The position numbers and the translations under genes were made by a program. Shown piece after piece: positions 46,623 through 54,058 of a stretch of 64,000 bases of DNA. This DNA comes from Myxococcota bacterium (GTDB taxonomy: Bacteria; Myxococcota_A; Bradymonadia; UBA7976; UBA1532): positions 62,001 to 126,000 of the forward strand of contig CAUJDF010000029.1 of NCBI GenBank assembly GCA_963169045.1, read 5' to 3'. Positions within the stretch are counted from its first letter, which is position 1; each line of letters opens with the position of its first letter. Below the pieces are notes generated by a model. It saw only the letters and a program-made list of their open reading frames with translations, ran no database searches and was not told where the DNA came from.

Positions 46623-48011
46623 CTACGGCAACCAGGCTGCACGTTGGGCCGCCGACAACCAGCACGCGCCCCTTCCGACGGTTTCGCGACGGGTGACGGC
46701 CTCGTTGAACGCCTCGGACGCCGCTGAGTGCGCTGAGGACGATGGTTCGAGATAGGTCAGCGACCACGTCGGGCGACCAGGTGTTGGCCACTCCAGCAGT
46801 GCGAAGTTTCCGGCTGCCGGCACGGCCCATCCGAGAGCTTCTGCCGCGGATTGAAGCTCAAGTTCAACGACCGGAATTGTGAGTCGCACGTTCCGATGGC
46901 TGGTCTCGTCGGGGTGGAATCCGTAGCCGATGAGGCTGGCGGACTCTGCCCTATAGGGTCCTACCGACCCGTTGTCGGCCACGAAACGAATCGAGAGGGG
47001 CAGCTCGACCCGGGGCTTTGGTGGCGTTCCGTCCAACCCGAACCGGAACACTCGAAGGACATCGCTACTCATCGGGATTGTTAGATTCGCGGTGCCCGGC
47101 CCTCCTAACGCCCGGCGAGCCGTGTCACGATTGAGCCGCACGATGAGGCCCACCATGCCGTCCGGCAGTGCCTGGCCTGACAGCGCCTCGATGCCGGACA
47201 TCGCCCCGCCCTCCGCGCCAGGAGCGAAGCGGAAAATGTCCGGGTAGTCCGGGCGGTCCTCCACGGGGCGGGAGACATCGTAGGTTGCCGCCGCCTCCGC
47301 GACACCCCCCGCGACTCCACGCGGCCCCGCTTCGGGCGGAGCAACGAGCGGTTGTAGTCCGGGGCCAGTGTAGCGCCGCCCGCGACCTGCTCCAGAAGCG
47401 GCTGATTCTCGCGCTCGCCGCTGTTCTTCTGCGACGGAGGCTTCCGTCAGAACTCCCGCTGCTACAAGCCCTGCTACATCGTCTGGCGCGGTCACCGGAT
47501 GGAAGCCCGGTCGAACTGGGGCAACGAACCAAGCATCGACGGCCTGGGCGATGGTGGCCAGCAGGTCGCTGTCGTCGCCCTCCGACGAATCAAGCACCAA
47601 CCCCGCTTCCACGTGGAGGCCAGAGATCCCCGACCGAGTGAGGTTGGCCGAGCCGACGTAGGCGACGCTTCTGCCTCCGACGAGGCGGACGTGTATCGTC
47701 TTGGGGTGGAAGTAGCCGCTGGTGTAGGTCACGACACCGAGTTGCGCGGTGGACCGGGGAAGGCCGAGCGCGACAGCGAGCGCATCAACATCTTCGTCCG
47801 TGGTTCCGCCGTCATTGGACCCAACGACCGCCCGTACCAGGCTATCGGTGTCGCGCAACCGTTCGAGTGCGGGCGCAATCCATCTCAGGGCGTCTCGACT
47901 AAAGAAGCCCGTCTGAAAGCGCAGTTCCTCGACGCCGTCGCGGACAATCGCGTCCAGCCATGTGCCCACCGCTTCGCCCGCATCACGACGCCCCGAGTCC
48001 AGATAGCGCAA
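46623..48011 (-). CDS. PLD-fold restriction endonuclease (BfiI/NgoFVII-like)
   Basis: A 462-residue protein. The N-terminal PLD domain has one HxK motif, GYFHPKTIHVRLV (His102, Lys104), then YVGSANLTRSG (Ser121, Asn123) and Glu135 in LHVEAGLVL; this single-motif set resembles metal-independent restriction enzymes of BfiI type. The C-terminal 250 residues presumably bind DNA. The start is TTG, supported by GGAGGAGG eight bases upstream; no better ATG exists nearby. It converges on methyltransferase 2 with a 20-bp gap. Weak initiation could keep nuclease levels low. Confidence 0.8.
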   Translation of the reverse strand: MRYLDSGRRDAGEAVGTWLDAIVRDGVEELRFQTGFFSRDALRWIAPALERLRDTDSLVRAVVGSNDGGTTDEDVDALAVALGLPRSTAQLGVVTYTSGYFHPKTIHVRLVGGRSVAYVGSANLTRSGISGLHVEAGLVLDSSEGDDSDLLATIAQAVDAWFVAPVRPGFHPVTAPDDVAGLVAAGVLTEASVAEEQRRARESAASGAGRGRRYTGPGLQPLVAPPEAGPRGVAGGVAEAAATYDVSRPVEDRPDYPDIFRFAPGAEGGAMSGIEALSGQALPDGMVGLIVRLNRDTARRALGGPGTANLTIPMSSDVLRVFRFGLDGTPPKPRVELPLSIRFVADNGSVGPYRAESASLIGYGFHPDETSHRNVRLTIPVVELELQSAAEALGWAVPAAGNFALLEWPTPGRPTWSLTYLEPSSSAHSAASEAFNEAVTRRETVGRGACWLSAAQRAAWLP

Positions 48012-48100
48012 GTCGTCGGCCTCCTCCGTCCGAGCCCCTCGGTGAAGAGGCTACTAAGCGTGAGGCGCTTTGCCCAGCCGTCATCGGTGGAAACTGTAGG

Positions 48101-48132
48101 GGGGGCTCAGACTGCCCTCATTCGCCAGTAGT
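48101..48132 (+). promoter_or_regulatory. Repeated promoter-like motif, copy e
   Basis: Plus strand GGGGGCTCAG, 15 bp, CAGTAGT, 30 bp before the ATG of the 205-aa gene and divergent from the PLD nuclease. Confidence 0.65.
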
Positions 48133-48161
48133 CGGGGCGGACACACCTGACGGAGGCGACG

Positions 48162-48779
48162 ATGTCCCTGATCAAGGCCCGAGCGGCCGAACCCTACGCC
48201 GACGACGCCGAGTACCTCGCCGAGGTGATCGACCTGCTCGTCGCCGAGGCGAAGAGCTTGTCGAAGGCGTTGAACAGCAGGACCCAGAAGAAGGAACGAC
48301 GCCGGGGGCTCCGCGTCGTCGATGACGCGGGTGGCACCGCCACGCCGCCGGACGAGGCCCAGGAACAGCGTGACCACCTCGCCCGCCGCATCGAGGCGTC
48401 GCGAGAGGTGGCCCGCCTGCCGCGCCTGGAGCGCCTCGCCGAGGAGCTGGCTCTCACGCCCGTGGAGGTGCTCGCCCTGCGGCTGGCGGTCGCGGTCGCG
48501 CTCGGCAAGGAGTTCGAGGAGGCCCTGGTCGTCGTCGCGCCCGAGGTGTGCAACGGCACCCCAAGCCCCGAGACGGTCGCCAGGCTCGCTCGGCTGGATC
48601 TGCACGGGCGCTTCGATCTGCGGCGACGCCTCGGCGCCTCGGGCACGCTCCAGGCGGCCGGGCTCGTCGAGGTCGACCTGCCTTTCGGTGAGGGCGCGGC
48701 TGGCTTCTGGTCGGCGGACATCCGGCTGCGAGAGGCCGCCCTTGCACGGGTCGTGGGCGGGGAGTTGGTGGGGCGATGA
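48162..48779 (+). CDS. Protein of unknown function, 205 aa, resembling an AAA+ N-terminal helical domain
   Basis: Residues 70-205 (HLARRIEASREVARLPRLER, LAEELALTPVEVLALRLAVA, then GRFDLRRRLGASGTLQAAGL) recall the winged-helix-variant N-terminal part of some large AAA+ ATPases, in which the phrase 'left/right segment then LV.L' precedes the ATPase. Here no ATPase follows, so it would be a stand-alone domain. The resemblance is by eye. GGAGG precedes the ATG and motif copy e lies 30 bp upstream. It overlaps the next gene by 4 bp. Confidence 0.68.
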   Translation: MSLIKARAAEPYADDAEYLAEVIDLLVAEAKSLSKALNSRTQKKERRRGLRVVDDAGGTATPPDEAQEQRDHLARRIEASREVARLPRLERLAEELALTPVEVLALRLAVAVALGKEFEEALVVVAPEVCNGTPSPETVARLARLDLHGRFDLRRRLGASGTLQAAGLVEVDLPFGEGAAGFWSADIRLREAALARVVGGELVGR

Positions 48780-49081
48780 ACGACAAGGACAGGGAAGCGA
48801 GGATCGAGGCGTTGGACCGGGCGATCGACGCCCTGTTGGCCGTGCGCGCCGAGCTGGAGGGCGTGGGGGAGGCCGCGTTGCCGGACCTGGCCTTCGACGT
48901 GGCCCTCGGGCAGTGCCCGGACTACCAGGACGCCCGAGCCGCGTTCGCCGCCGCCCTCGAAGAGCTGTTCGGCAAGGTGACCGAGGATCGGGACGCCGTG
49001 CTGGTGGTCGAGGGCGTCGCGAACCTCGTGGTGTGGCGTGCGGCCGAGGTCGCGTGGCGCATGGGGCTGCGGGGGCGTTGA
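48776..49081 (+). CDS. Protein of unknown function, 101 aa
   Basis: Begins MNDKDREARIEALDRAIDAL and is mostly helical and acidic (DVALGQCPDYQDARAAFAAA, ELFGKVTEDRDAVLVVEGVA). No family recognised. The ATG overlaps the previous stop, so the two form one unit. Its stop lies 6 bp from the convergent XRE regulator stop. Confidence 0.68.
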   Translation: MNDKDREARIEALDRAIDALLAVRAELEGVGEAALPDLAFDVALGQCPDYQDARAAFAAALEELFGKVTEDRDAVLVVEGVANLVVWRAAEVAWRMGLRGR

Positions 49082-49087
49082 CGTGGG

Positions 49088-49432
49088 CTACGCGCCCAAC
49101 TCGCGCACGAGGCGGAGCACCAGCTCCCGTCGCGGGCCAGTCAAGCCGGAGAAGCCCCGGAGCAGCTCCAGCTCGTCGGGACCGTGCTCCGGCTCAGGCA
49201 GCGTCCGGTCCACGTCGAGGAGGTCGCCGAGCCCGATCTCCAAGGCGTCGGCGATGGCGGCCAACGTTGAGAGGGAAAGGGCGCGGTGCCCCGTCTCCCA
49301 GCGCGAGAGGGTCACGGGCTCGATGCCGATGACCTCGGCGAGGCGCTCCTGCGTGAACCCACGCGCTGAGCGGGCGGCGGCAACTCGCTGGCCGACCTCT
49401 CGAAGCAGTTCTTGATCACGTGTCCGGGGCAT
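49088..49432 (-). CDS. XRE-family transcriptional regulator
   Basis: A 114-residue protein with an N-terminal HTH (LREVGQRVAAARSARGFTQ, ERLAEVIGIEPVTLSRWETG, HRALSLSTLAAIADALEIGL). The C-terminal 45 residues (ELLRGFSGLTGPRRELVLRL) are helical. GGAGG precedes ATG 49432. No partner toxin is adjacent, so it is more likely a repressor of element genes than an antitoxin. Confidence 0.82.
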   Translation of the reverse strand: MPRTRDQELLREVGQRVAAARSARGFTQERLAEVIGIEPVTLSRWETGHRALSLSTLAAIADALEIGLGDLLDVDRTLPEPEHGPDELELLRGFSGLTGPRRELVLRLVRELGA

Positions 49433-49568
49433 CTGGTCCTCCGGGACACGTTCAGGCACCACGGTGGCGTCGACCACGAACAGCAAGGTCAAGTCGTCGA
49501 CTTGATCTTGATGCTGTTCCCGCCGAATCTCGGGGGGAGACCACCCCCGGAGGCACACGAGGAGTCGA

Positions 49569-51152
49569 ATGATCGTCTGGAGCACAGCAGTCAGGAGCCT
49601 TGCGCTCGTGGCCCTCGCAGGCCTCGTGCTCGGCGCGTGCAGCGACGGCAGCTCGTCGTCGGGGTCCCTCTCGGCGACCGGCCCGGACGCGACGCCGGAC
49701 CTCGACGCGGCCGGGAGCATCGACGGGTTCGCCGACGAGGCCGACGCTGGTGCGGTCGAGGACGGTGAGGTCGACGCGGGCGACGCGAGTAGCGCGCAGG
49801 ACGTGGTCGATGTGGGTACGGCCGACGATGTTGGCGCCGACATGGCCGACGCCGGCGGGGCCGCCGACAGCGGCACTCCCGACGCCAACCCAGACGCCGA
49901 CCTCGACTCGGCCACCGAGCCCGACGTGGTCGACGACGCCGACGTGGTTGACGCCGGCCCAGACGTGAGCATCGACGCCGACGCGGCCGAGCCGGACGTT
50001 GGCGAGGACATCGACGCTGGGCCGGATGCGTGCGTGCCCTCGTGCAGCGGGGTCGCCTGCGGTGACGACGGGTGTGGGGGTTCGTGCGGCGGCTGCGGGT
50101 TCAACGAGGTCTGTGTCGACAGCGTGTGCGCGGACTCGTGCGAGTTCGACATCCAGTGCGAGGCCGAGTTCGTGTGTCTCGACGGCCACTGCGCCTACCC
50201 CGACGGCTGCGTGCCCTCGTGCAGCGGGATCATCTGCGGTGACGACGGCTGCGGCGGTTCATGCGGCGACTGCGGTGGCTGGGGCGTCTGCACTCCCGAA
50301 GGGGCCTGCAAGGAGTGCCTGGCCCACGCCGACTGCGAGGACGGCAGCGTGTTCAGCGGGCCGGATGCTACGTGGTGCAGTGTCGATGGGGCCTGCGTCG
50401 AGTGCGAGGGTGACGCTCAGTGTGACGGGGCTGAACCGTTCTGCTTCGAGCAGGAGTGCGTCGAGTGCTTGAACAACGCGGACTGCGGGGACGGGCTGCT
50501 CTGCAATGCCGACGGGGCCTGCGTCGAGTGCGTCGTCGACGCGCAGTGCGGTGAGGCTGAGCCGATCTGCTTCAACCACGCCTGCGTCGAGTGCGAGGAC
50601 GATGGGGACTGCGAGGCCGGCTTCGTCTGTGCGGGGGTCACGAAGACATGCGAGGTGAAGACCTACGGCTTCACGACGTTGGTGGGCTGGAGCGATCCCC
50701 ACGTCGTGCGTGGCCACATCGTCGACCTCTCGATTGCGGTCGACAACGGGGACTTCGATGGTGATGGGGCGCCCGACCCCTACTTCACCGAGGCCGACTG
50801 CTACGAGGGCAACCCCGAAGGCTGTGGGATCAACCTCGTCGAGGTGGCGCCCACCGAGTTCCTGTGGAAGGAGGACCCGGCCCCGAACCTCTACGAGGTG
50901 GCCGTCCATGTGGAGCCGGGCGAGTGGCCAGGGGTGCTGATCGACGTGGAGGTCCATGTCGAGTTCGACGAGGACGGCTTCAACGAGGACGGGATTTTGG
51001 TCCACGTCGAGCTGGAGCTGAACCAGACCCTCTCCGAAGGTGACCTGTGGTGCGCGGTCATCGTCGACCCCGTCGCGAAGACCCTCACCCCCTGCGTGGA
51101 CGGCGACGGCGACCCCAAGGTCACGCCGGGCTACCCGATTCCTGGAGAGTAG
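49569..51152 (+). CDS. Cys-rich deltaproteobacterial-type surface lipoprotein
   Basis: A 527-residue protein. Lipobox LVLGAC; an Asp/Ala-rich linker (residues 30-150, many DA/DAG units); then repeats CVPSCSGVACGDDGCGGSCG and CVPSCSGIICGDDGCGGSCG and several CVECxxDAQCG modules. A C-terminal domain (from YGFTTLVGWSDPHVVRGHIV) has DFDGDGAPDPYF, a possible calcium-binding loop. Such architecture is common in Bradymonadales and Myxococcota chromosomes. It sits among mobile genes but looks native to the lineage. Four bases separate it from the next gene. Confidence 0.75.
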   Translation: MIVWSTAVRSLALVALAGLVLGACSDGSSSSGSLSATGPDATPDLDAAGSIDGFADEADAGAVEDGEVDAGDASSAQDVVDVGTADDVGADMADAGGAADSGTPDANPDADLDSATEPDVVDDADVVDAGPDVSIDADAAEPDVGEDIDAGPDACVPSCSGVACGDDGCGGSCGGCGFNEVCVDSVCADSCEFDIQCEAEFVCLDGHCAYPDGCVPSCSGIICGDDGCGGSCGDCGGWGVCTPEGACKECLAHADCEDGSVFSGPDATWCSVDGACVECEGDAQCDGAEPFCFEQECVECLNNADCGDGLLCNADGACVECVVDAQCGEAEPICFNHACVECEDDGDCEAGFVCAGVTKTCEVKTYGFTTLVGWSDPHVVRGHIVDLSIAVDNGDFDGDGAPDPYFTEADCYEGNPEGCGINLVEVAPTEFLWKEDPAPNLYEVAVHVEPGEWPGVLIDVEVHVEFDEDGFNEDGILVHVELELNQTLSEGDLWCAVIVDPVAKTLTPCVDGDGDPKVTPGYPIPGE

Positions 51153-51155
51153 GGA

Positions 51156-51653
51156 GTGGGGCCGACGGAGTCGTTCATCCTGCTCGTTCTTGCCGCCGTC
51201 GCCGTTGGTCTGGCGCTGAGGTGGCTCGTGTGGCGGAGGTTCCCGGTGCAGGACACCGATCCACGTGAGAGCGAAGCGGCGGCCGGGGTGACCGTCGGTG
51301 CCCATGGCTCGTTCAGCCGCGCCACCTACCGGGCGTTGCTCTCCAGCCACAGACCCGCGTATCGAGCGGCCAGGAACCTGAGCATCGCCGCGAAGTTGAT
51401 GGTGATCGTCGGGTCCGGCGTACTGGTGTGGGGGCTGTTGTGGATGGACGCGGGCTACGCCAGGAAGGAGATGGCGGCTCCGCTCTTCTTGGTCGCCGGC
51501 TTCGCCTCGTTGGTCGGCGGCCTCATCTTTGCGGCCATCGCCTCCATCCTGCGCGCCGTTCTGGACCGGACCGCCTTCACGGCTCCTGGCCTGGAGGACG
51601 CGGACCGAGTGCGGCTGGCCTACGAGGCGGGCGGCGAGGACCCGCCGCTGTAG
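51156..51653 (+). CDS. Small membrane protein of unknown function
   Basis: A 165-residue protein with TM segments at about 5-27 (SFILLVLAAVAVGLALRWLV), 79-97 (KLMVIVGSGVLVWGLLWMD) and 107-133 (APLFLVAGFASLVGGLIFAA). GTG start. It follows the Cys-rich lipoprotein closely, suggesting a shared envelope role. The 3' end overlaps the convergent gene by 34 bp. Confidence 0.65.
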   Translation: MGPTESFILLVLAAVAVGLALRWLVWRRFPVQDTDPRESEAAAGVTVGAHGSFSRATYRALLSSHRPAYRAARNLSIAAKLMVIVGSGVLVWGLLWMDAGYARKEMAAPLFLVAGFASLVGGLIFAAIASILRAVLDRTAFTAPGLEDADRVRLAYEAGGEDPPL

Positions 51654-52063
51654 TCGTCCGCGTGTTCCGTCTGGCGGACGTAGATGACCTCGCACCAGCC
51701 CTCGCCGAGGTAGACGTAGGCGTCGCCCTCGCAGAGCGTGCAGTTCTCGCGCTCGTCTTCGTGCCCCGTGCCGTCACCGCACCACCAGCATTCGCGCTCG
51801 CCGGACGAGGTGAACGACGCCACCCTCCGCCAGCCAGGCGGGGGCTCCGGGTAGCCGAACAGGCAGTCGATGATCGCCGTCCGCACCTCGTCGTCGTGGT
51901 CGAGCCCGAGGTCCGCGAGGGCCGCGTAGTGGGGTTGGCCCTCGTACCAGTAGCGGAGAACGCCGTCCCACTCGTCGGGGAAGTCGGGATGGGCCTCGTG
52001 CAGCTCACCGCCGCCGAGCAGGAACACGCACGCCACGCGCTCGCGATCGAGGTCGATGTCCAT
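51620..52063 (-). CDS. Cys-containing protein of unknown function, 147 aa
   Basis: Contains ECWWCGDGTGHE and CTLCEGDAYVYLGEGWCEV, two CxxC pairs that may bind zinc. The N-terminal half (FDEWDGVLRYWYEGQPHYA-like, here DEWDGVLRYWYEG) is acidic. The ATG follows GGAGGAGGGG and overlaps the upstream stop by one base (TGATG). It is the last gene of the ardC operon. Confidence 0.68.
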   Translation of the reverse strand: MDIDLDRERVACVFLLGGGELHEAHPDFPDEWDGVLRYWYEGQPHYAALADLGLDHDDEVRTAIIDCLFGYPEPPPGWRRVASFTSSGERECWWCGDGTGHEDERENCTLCEGDAYVYLGEGWCEVIYVRQTEHADDYSGGSSPPAS

Positions 52064-52368
52064 CACCCCTCCTCCCGCAGGTCGACAAGGTCAGCAAGGC
52101 GAACGTCGGAGGAGACGGCCCCCCACCGGCGGTACGGCACGTCGAGCCACGCCACCACCTCCAAGATGTCGGTCGCCTCGTCGAACCCACCGGCGGCGAG
52201 CAGCTCTTCGCGGGTGACGCACACCGCGCCCCGGTTGGGGTCGCCGCCGGGACGCTTGACGACGGCGACGACGCGCACGGTGTAGCCGGTCAGGTACGGG
52301 TGCTCCACGCCCCGGTACTCGCCCACCTTGCCGATGATGCTGTTGGTGTTGGTGTCGCGGTCGTTCAT
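52063..52368 (-). CDS. Protein of unknown function, 101 aa
   Basis: Begins MNDRDTNTNSIIGKVGEYRG and has beta-rich TGYTVRVVAVVKRPGGDPN followed by EEATD-like and LDVPYRRWG segments. No family recognised. The start overlaps the ardC stop by 4 bp, and the stop overlaps the next start. Second gene of the ardC operon. Confidence 0.65.
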   Translation of the reverse strand: MNDRDTNTNSIIGKVGEYRGVEHPYLTGYTVRVVAVVKRPGGDPNRGAVCVTREELLAAGGFDEATDILEVVAWLDVPYRRWGAVSSDVRLADLVDLREEG

Positions 52369-53318
52369 CGCGGTGCCTCCTGGGGCATCCCAGGGGCGTT
52401 CTCGGCCTCGTCGTCATCGAGCCCGGCCGCCACCCCCGTGAGGAGGTCCGCGGCCTCCTGCGCGTGCCTCGCGGCCGTGAAGATGGCCCTCTTGTCGCCG
52501 CGAAGGACCCGGATCCAGGAGCCGATGTACTCGGCGTGCTGGAGCTGCCCGGGGATACCGAGGTCGGCGCAGAGGAAGGCGGCGGCGAGTTCTGCCACCA
52601 ACTCCTCCGCGGCGTAGGCTTCGGAGCCGAAGCGCCCTGCGAGGTCGCGAGCGAGGCGGCTCTCGTGTCCCGTCCAGTGGGCCAGCTCGTGGAGTGCCGT
52701 GGCGTAGTAGTCGCCGGGCTGCTGGAACCGACCGGGCGCGGGCAGGCGGATCATGTCCGCCGACGGCGAGTAGCAGGCGCGGTCGCCACCGTGGCGGATG
52801 TCGGCCCAGGTCGCCTCAATCAGGGCAACGGCCGCATCGTGCTCGTCGAGTCGCGTGCCTGAGTCGAGATCGTCGACGCAGGGCGCGTGCTCGCTGGCCT
52901 CGGGCCACTCGATCTGCTCGGCATTGAACACCGTGTAGGAGCGCAGCAGAGGAACCCGCCGGCCATGGTCCTCCTGCTCGCCATCCTCCGACGGCGCCTC
53001 GGCCTGGATGAACTTCCAGTAGACGACCCTGGTGCCCTTCTCGCCCCGACGAACGCGACCCCCGAGCCGCTTCGCCTGGTTGAAGGTGTACCAGCGCGCC
53101 GAGGCGAAGCCGGCCATCCCGGTCAGGATGGTGTTGACGCCGCGGTAGACGTGCCCGGAGGCGCCGTTGCGCGGGCGCCCGGACTCGCCGTCACGTCGCC
53201 ACGGGCAGACCCACGGCGCGGTGCCCTGCTCCAAGGCGGCTACGATGCGGTTGGTGACCTCCGCGTAGAGGTCGTTGCGCACTTCGTAGGTGCGGTGCTT
53301 GTGGGTCTTCCTCGCCAT
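52365..53318 (-). CDS. ardC: ArdC-type antirestriction/ssDNA-binding zincin protein
   Basis: A 317-residue protein. The N-terminal ArdC domain has YAEVTNRIVAALEQGTAPWV, CPWRRDG, RGVNTILTGMAGFASARWYT and RRGEKGTRVVYWKF. The C-terminal metallopeptidase-like part has LHELAHWTGHESRL (His210, Glu211, His214) and EELVAELAAAFL (third ligand Glu). ArdC proteins are carried by conjugative plasmids and elements and protect incoming DNA against type I restriction. Motif copy f lies 24 bp upstream. Confidence 0.9.
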   Translation of the reverse strand: MARKTHKHRTYEVRNDLYAEVTNRIVAALEQGTAPWVCPWRRDGESGRPRNGASGHVYRGVNTILTGMAGFASARWYTFNQAKRLGGRVRRGEKGTRVVYWKFIQAEAPSEDGEQEDHGRRVPLLRSYTVFNAEQIEWPEASEHAPCVDDLDSGTRLDEHDAAVALIEATWADIRHGGDRACYSPSADMIRLPAPGRFQQPGDYYATALHELAHWTGHESRLARDLAGRFGSEAYAAEELVAELAAAFLCADLGIPGQLQHAEYIGSWIRVLRGDKRAIFTAARHAQEAADLLTGVAAGLDDDEAENAPGMPQEAPR

Positions 53319-53341
53319 CCACCAGTCCTCCTTCGAGGAGA

Positions 53342-53370
53342 ACTACTGGTCTGGCCTGGGAGCTGAGCCC
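53342..53370 (-). promoter_or_regulatory. Repeated promoter-like motif, copy f (ardC)
   Basis: Minus strand GGGCTCAG, 14 bp, CAGTAGT, 24 bp before the ardC ATG. The ribosome-binding GAAGGAGG begins only about ten bases after AGTAGT, which places AGTAGT near the transcription start and supports a -10-like role. Confidence 0.6.
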
Positions 53371-53431
53371 GAAGTCTGCTACACCAATCAGGTTTGGGCT
53401 GGAGGAGTCTACCAACGGGCGAGGTTCGAGG

Positions 53432-54058
53432 ATGTCCGCATTCCGGGACGCGGTGAGACTGCTCTTCATCTTGGTGAAGGGGGCAGAGCAACTGCCGCAG
53501 GAACAAGAGGATGGCCCGGTTGCCATCTTCAAGGGCGAGGCGCGGTTGCACGCCTTCGACTTCTGGATCCGCTATCCCGACTACCTCGCGGACGAGCTGT
53601 TGAACCTCTTCGACAAGGTTGGGGATCGGGGGCTCCTGGACGAAGTCGAGGCCATCTTCCGCGAAGAGGAGCCCGAGATCCGTCGGATCCAAATGATCCG
53701 CTACAAGTTTGGAGCCTGGGAGCGCATAGACACGGCGGTGAGCATCCTTGCGGCCCGAAGGCTGGTCAAACGGGTCGAACATCGAGTCGGCGTGAAGGTC
53801 GTCGAAACCGACTTCCCGGTCTTCAAACCGGCTTTCGACCTGGTGAAGACCATCGAGCGGGAGTTCCCGGCGCTGCGGTGGTACGCACAGCGGACTGCGC
53901 TTGTCGCCCAGATCGCCGGCACGGACGGCGGTGCGGCGTTGAAGGAGCGGCAGTACAAGCGGATGGAGTACGAAGCTACGCCGCTCGGTAGCGCCATCCC
54001 CTCCATCAAGGAGTCCGTGCGCGCACGCTTCCTCGAACGTCGTCGGAAGGTGGCATGA
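53432..54058 (+). CDS. Probable middle component of an ABC three-component-like defence system
   Basis: A 208-residue protein: RDAVRLLFILVKGAEQLPQE, RLHAFDFWIRYPDYLADELL (resembling the 'LDFLLRYP' winged-helix segment of ABC-3C middle components), IRYKFGAWERIDTAVSILAA and a C-terminal LKERQYKRMEYEATPLGSAI. It overlaps the ATPase gene by ATGA. Family assignment is from remembered pattern and context, not from an alignment. Confidence 0.62.
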   Translation: MSAFRDAVRLLFILVKGAEQLPQEQEDGPVAIFKGEARLHAFDFWIRYPDYLADELLNLFDKVGDRGLLDEVEAIFREEEPEIRRIQMIRYKFGAWERIDTAVSILAARRLVKRVEHRVGVKVVETDFPVFKPAFDLVKTIEREFPALRWYAQRTALVAQIAGTDGGAALKERQYKRMEYEATPLGSAIPSIKESVRARFLERRRKVA

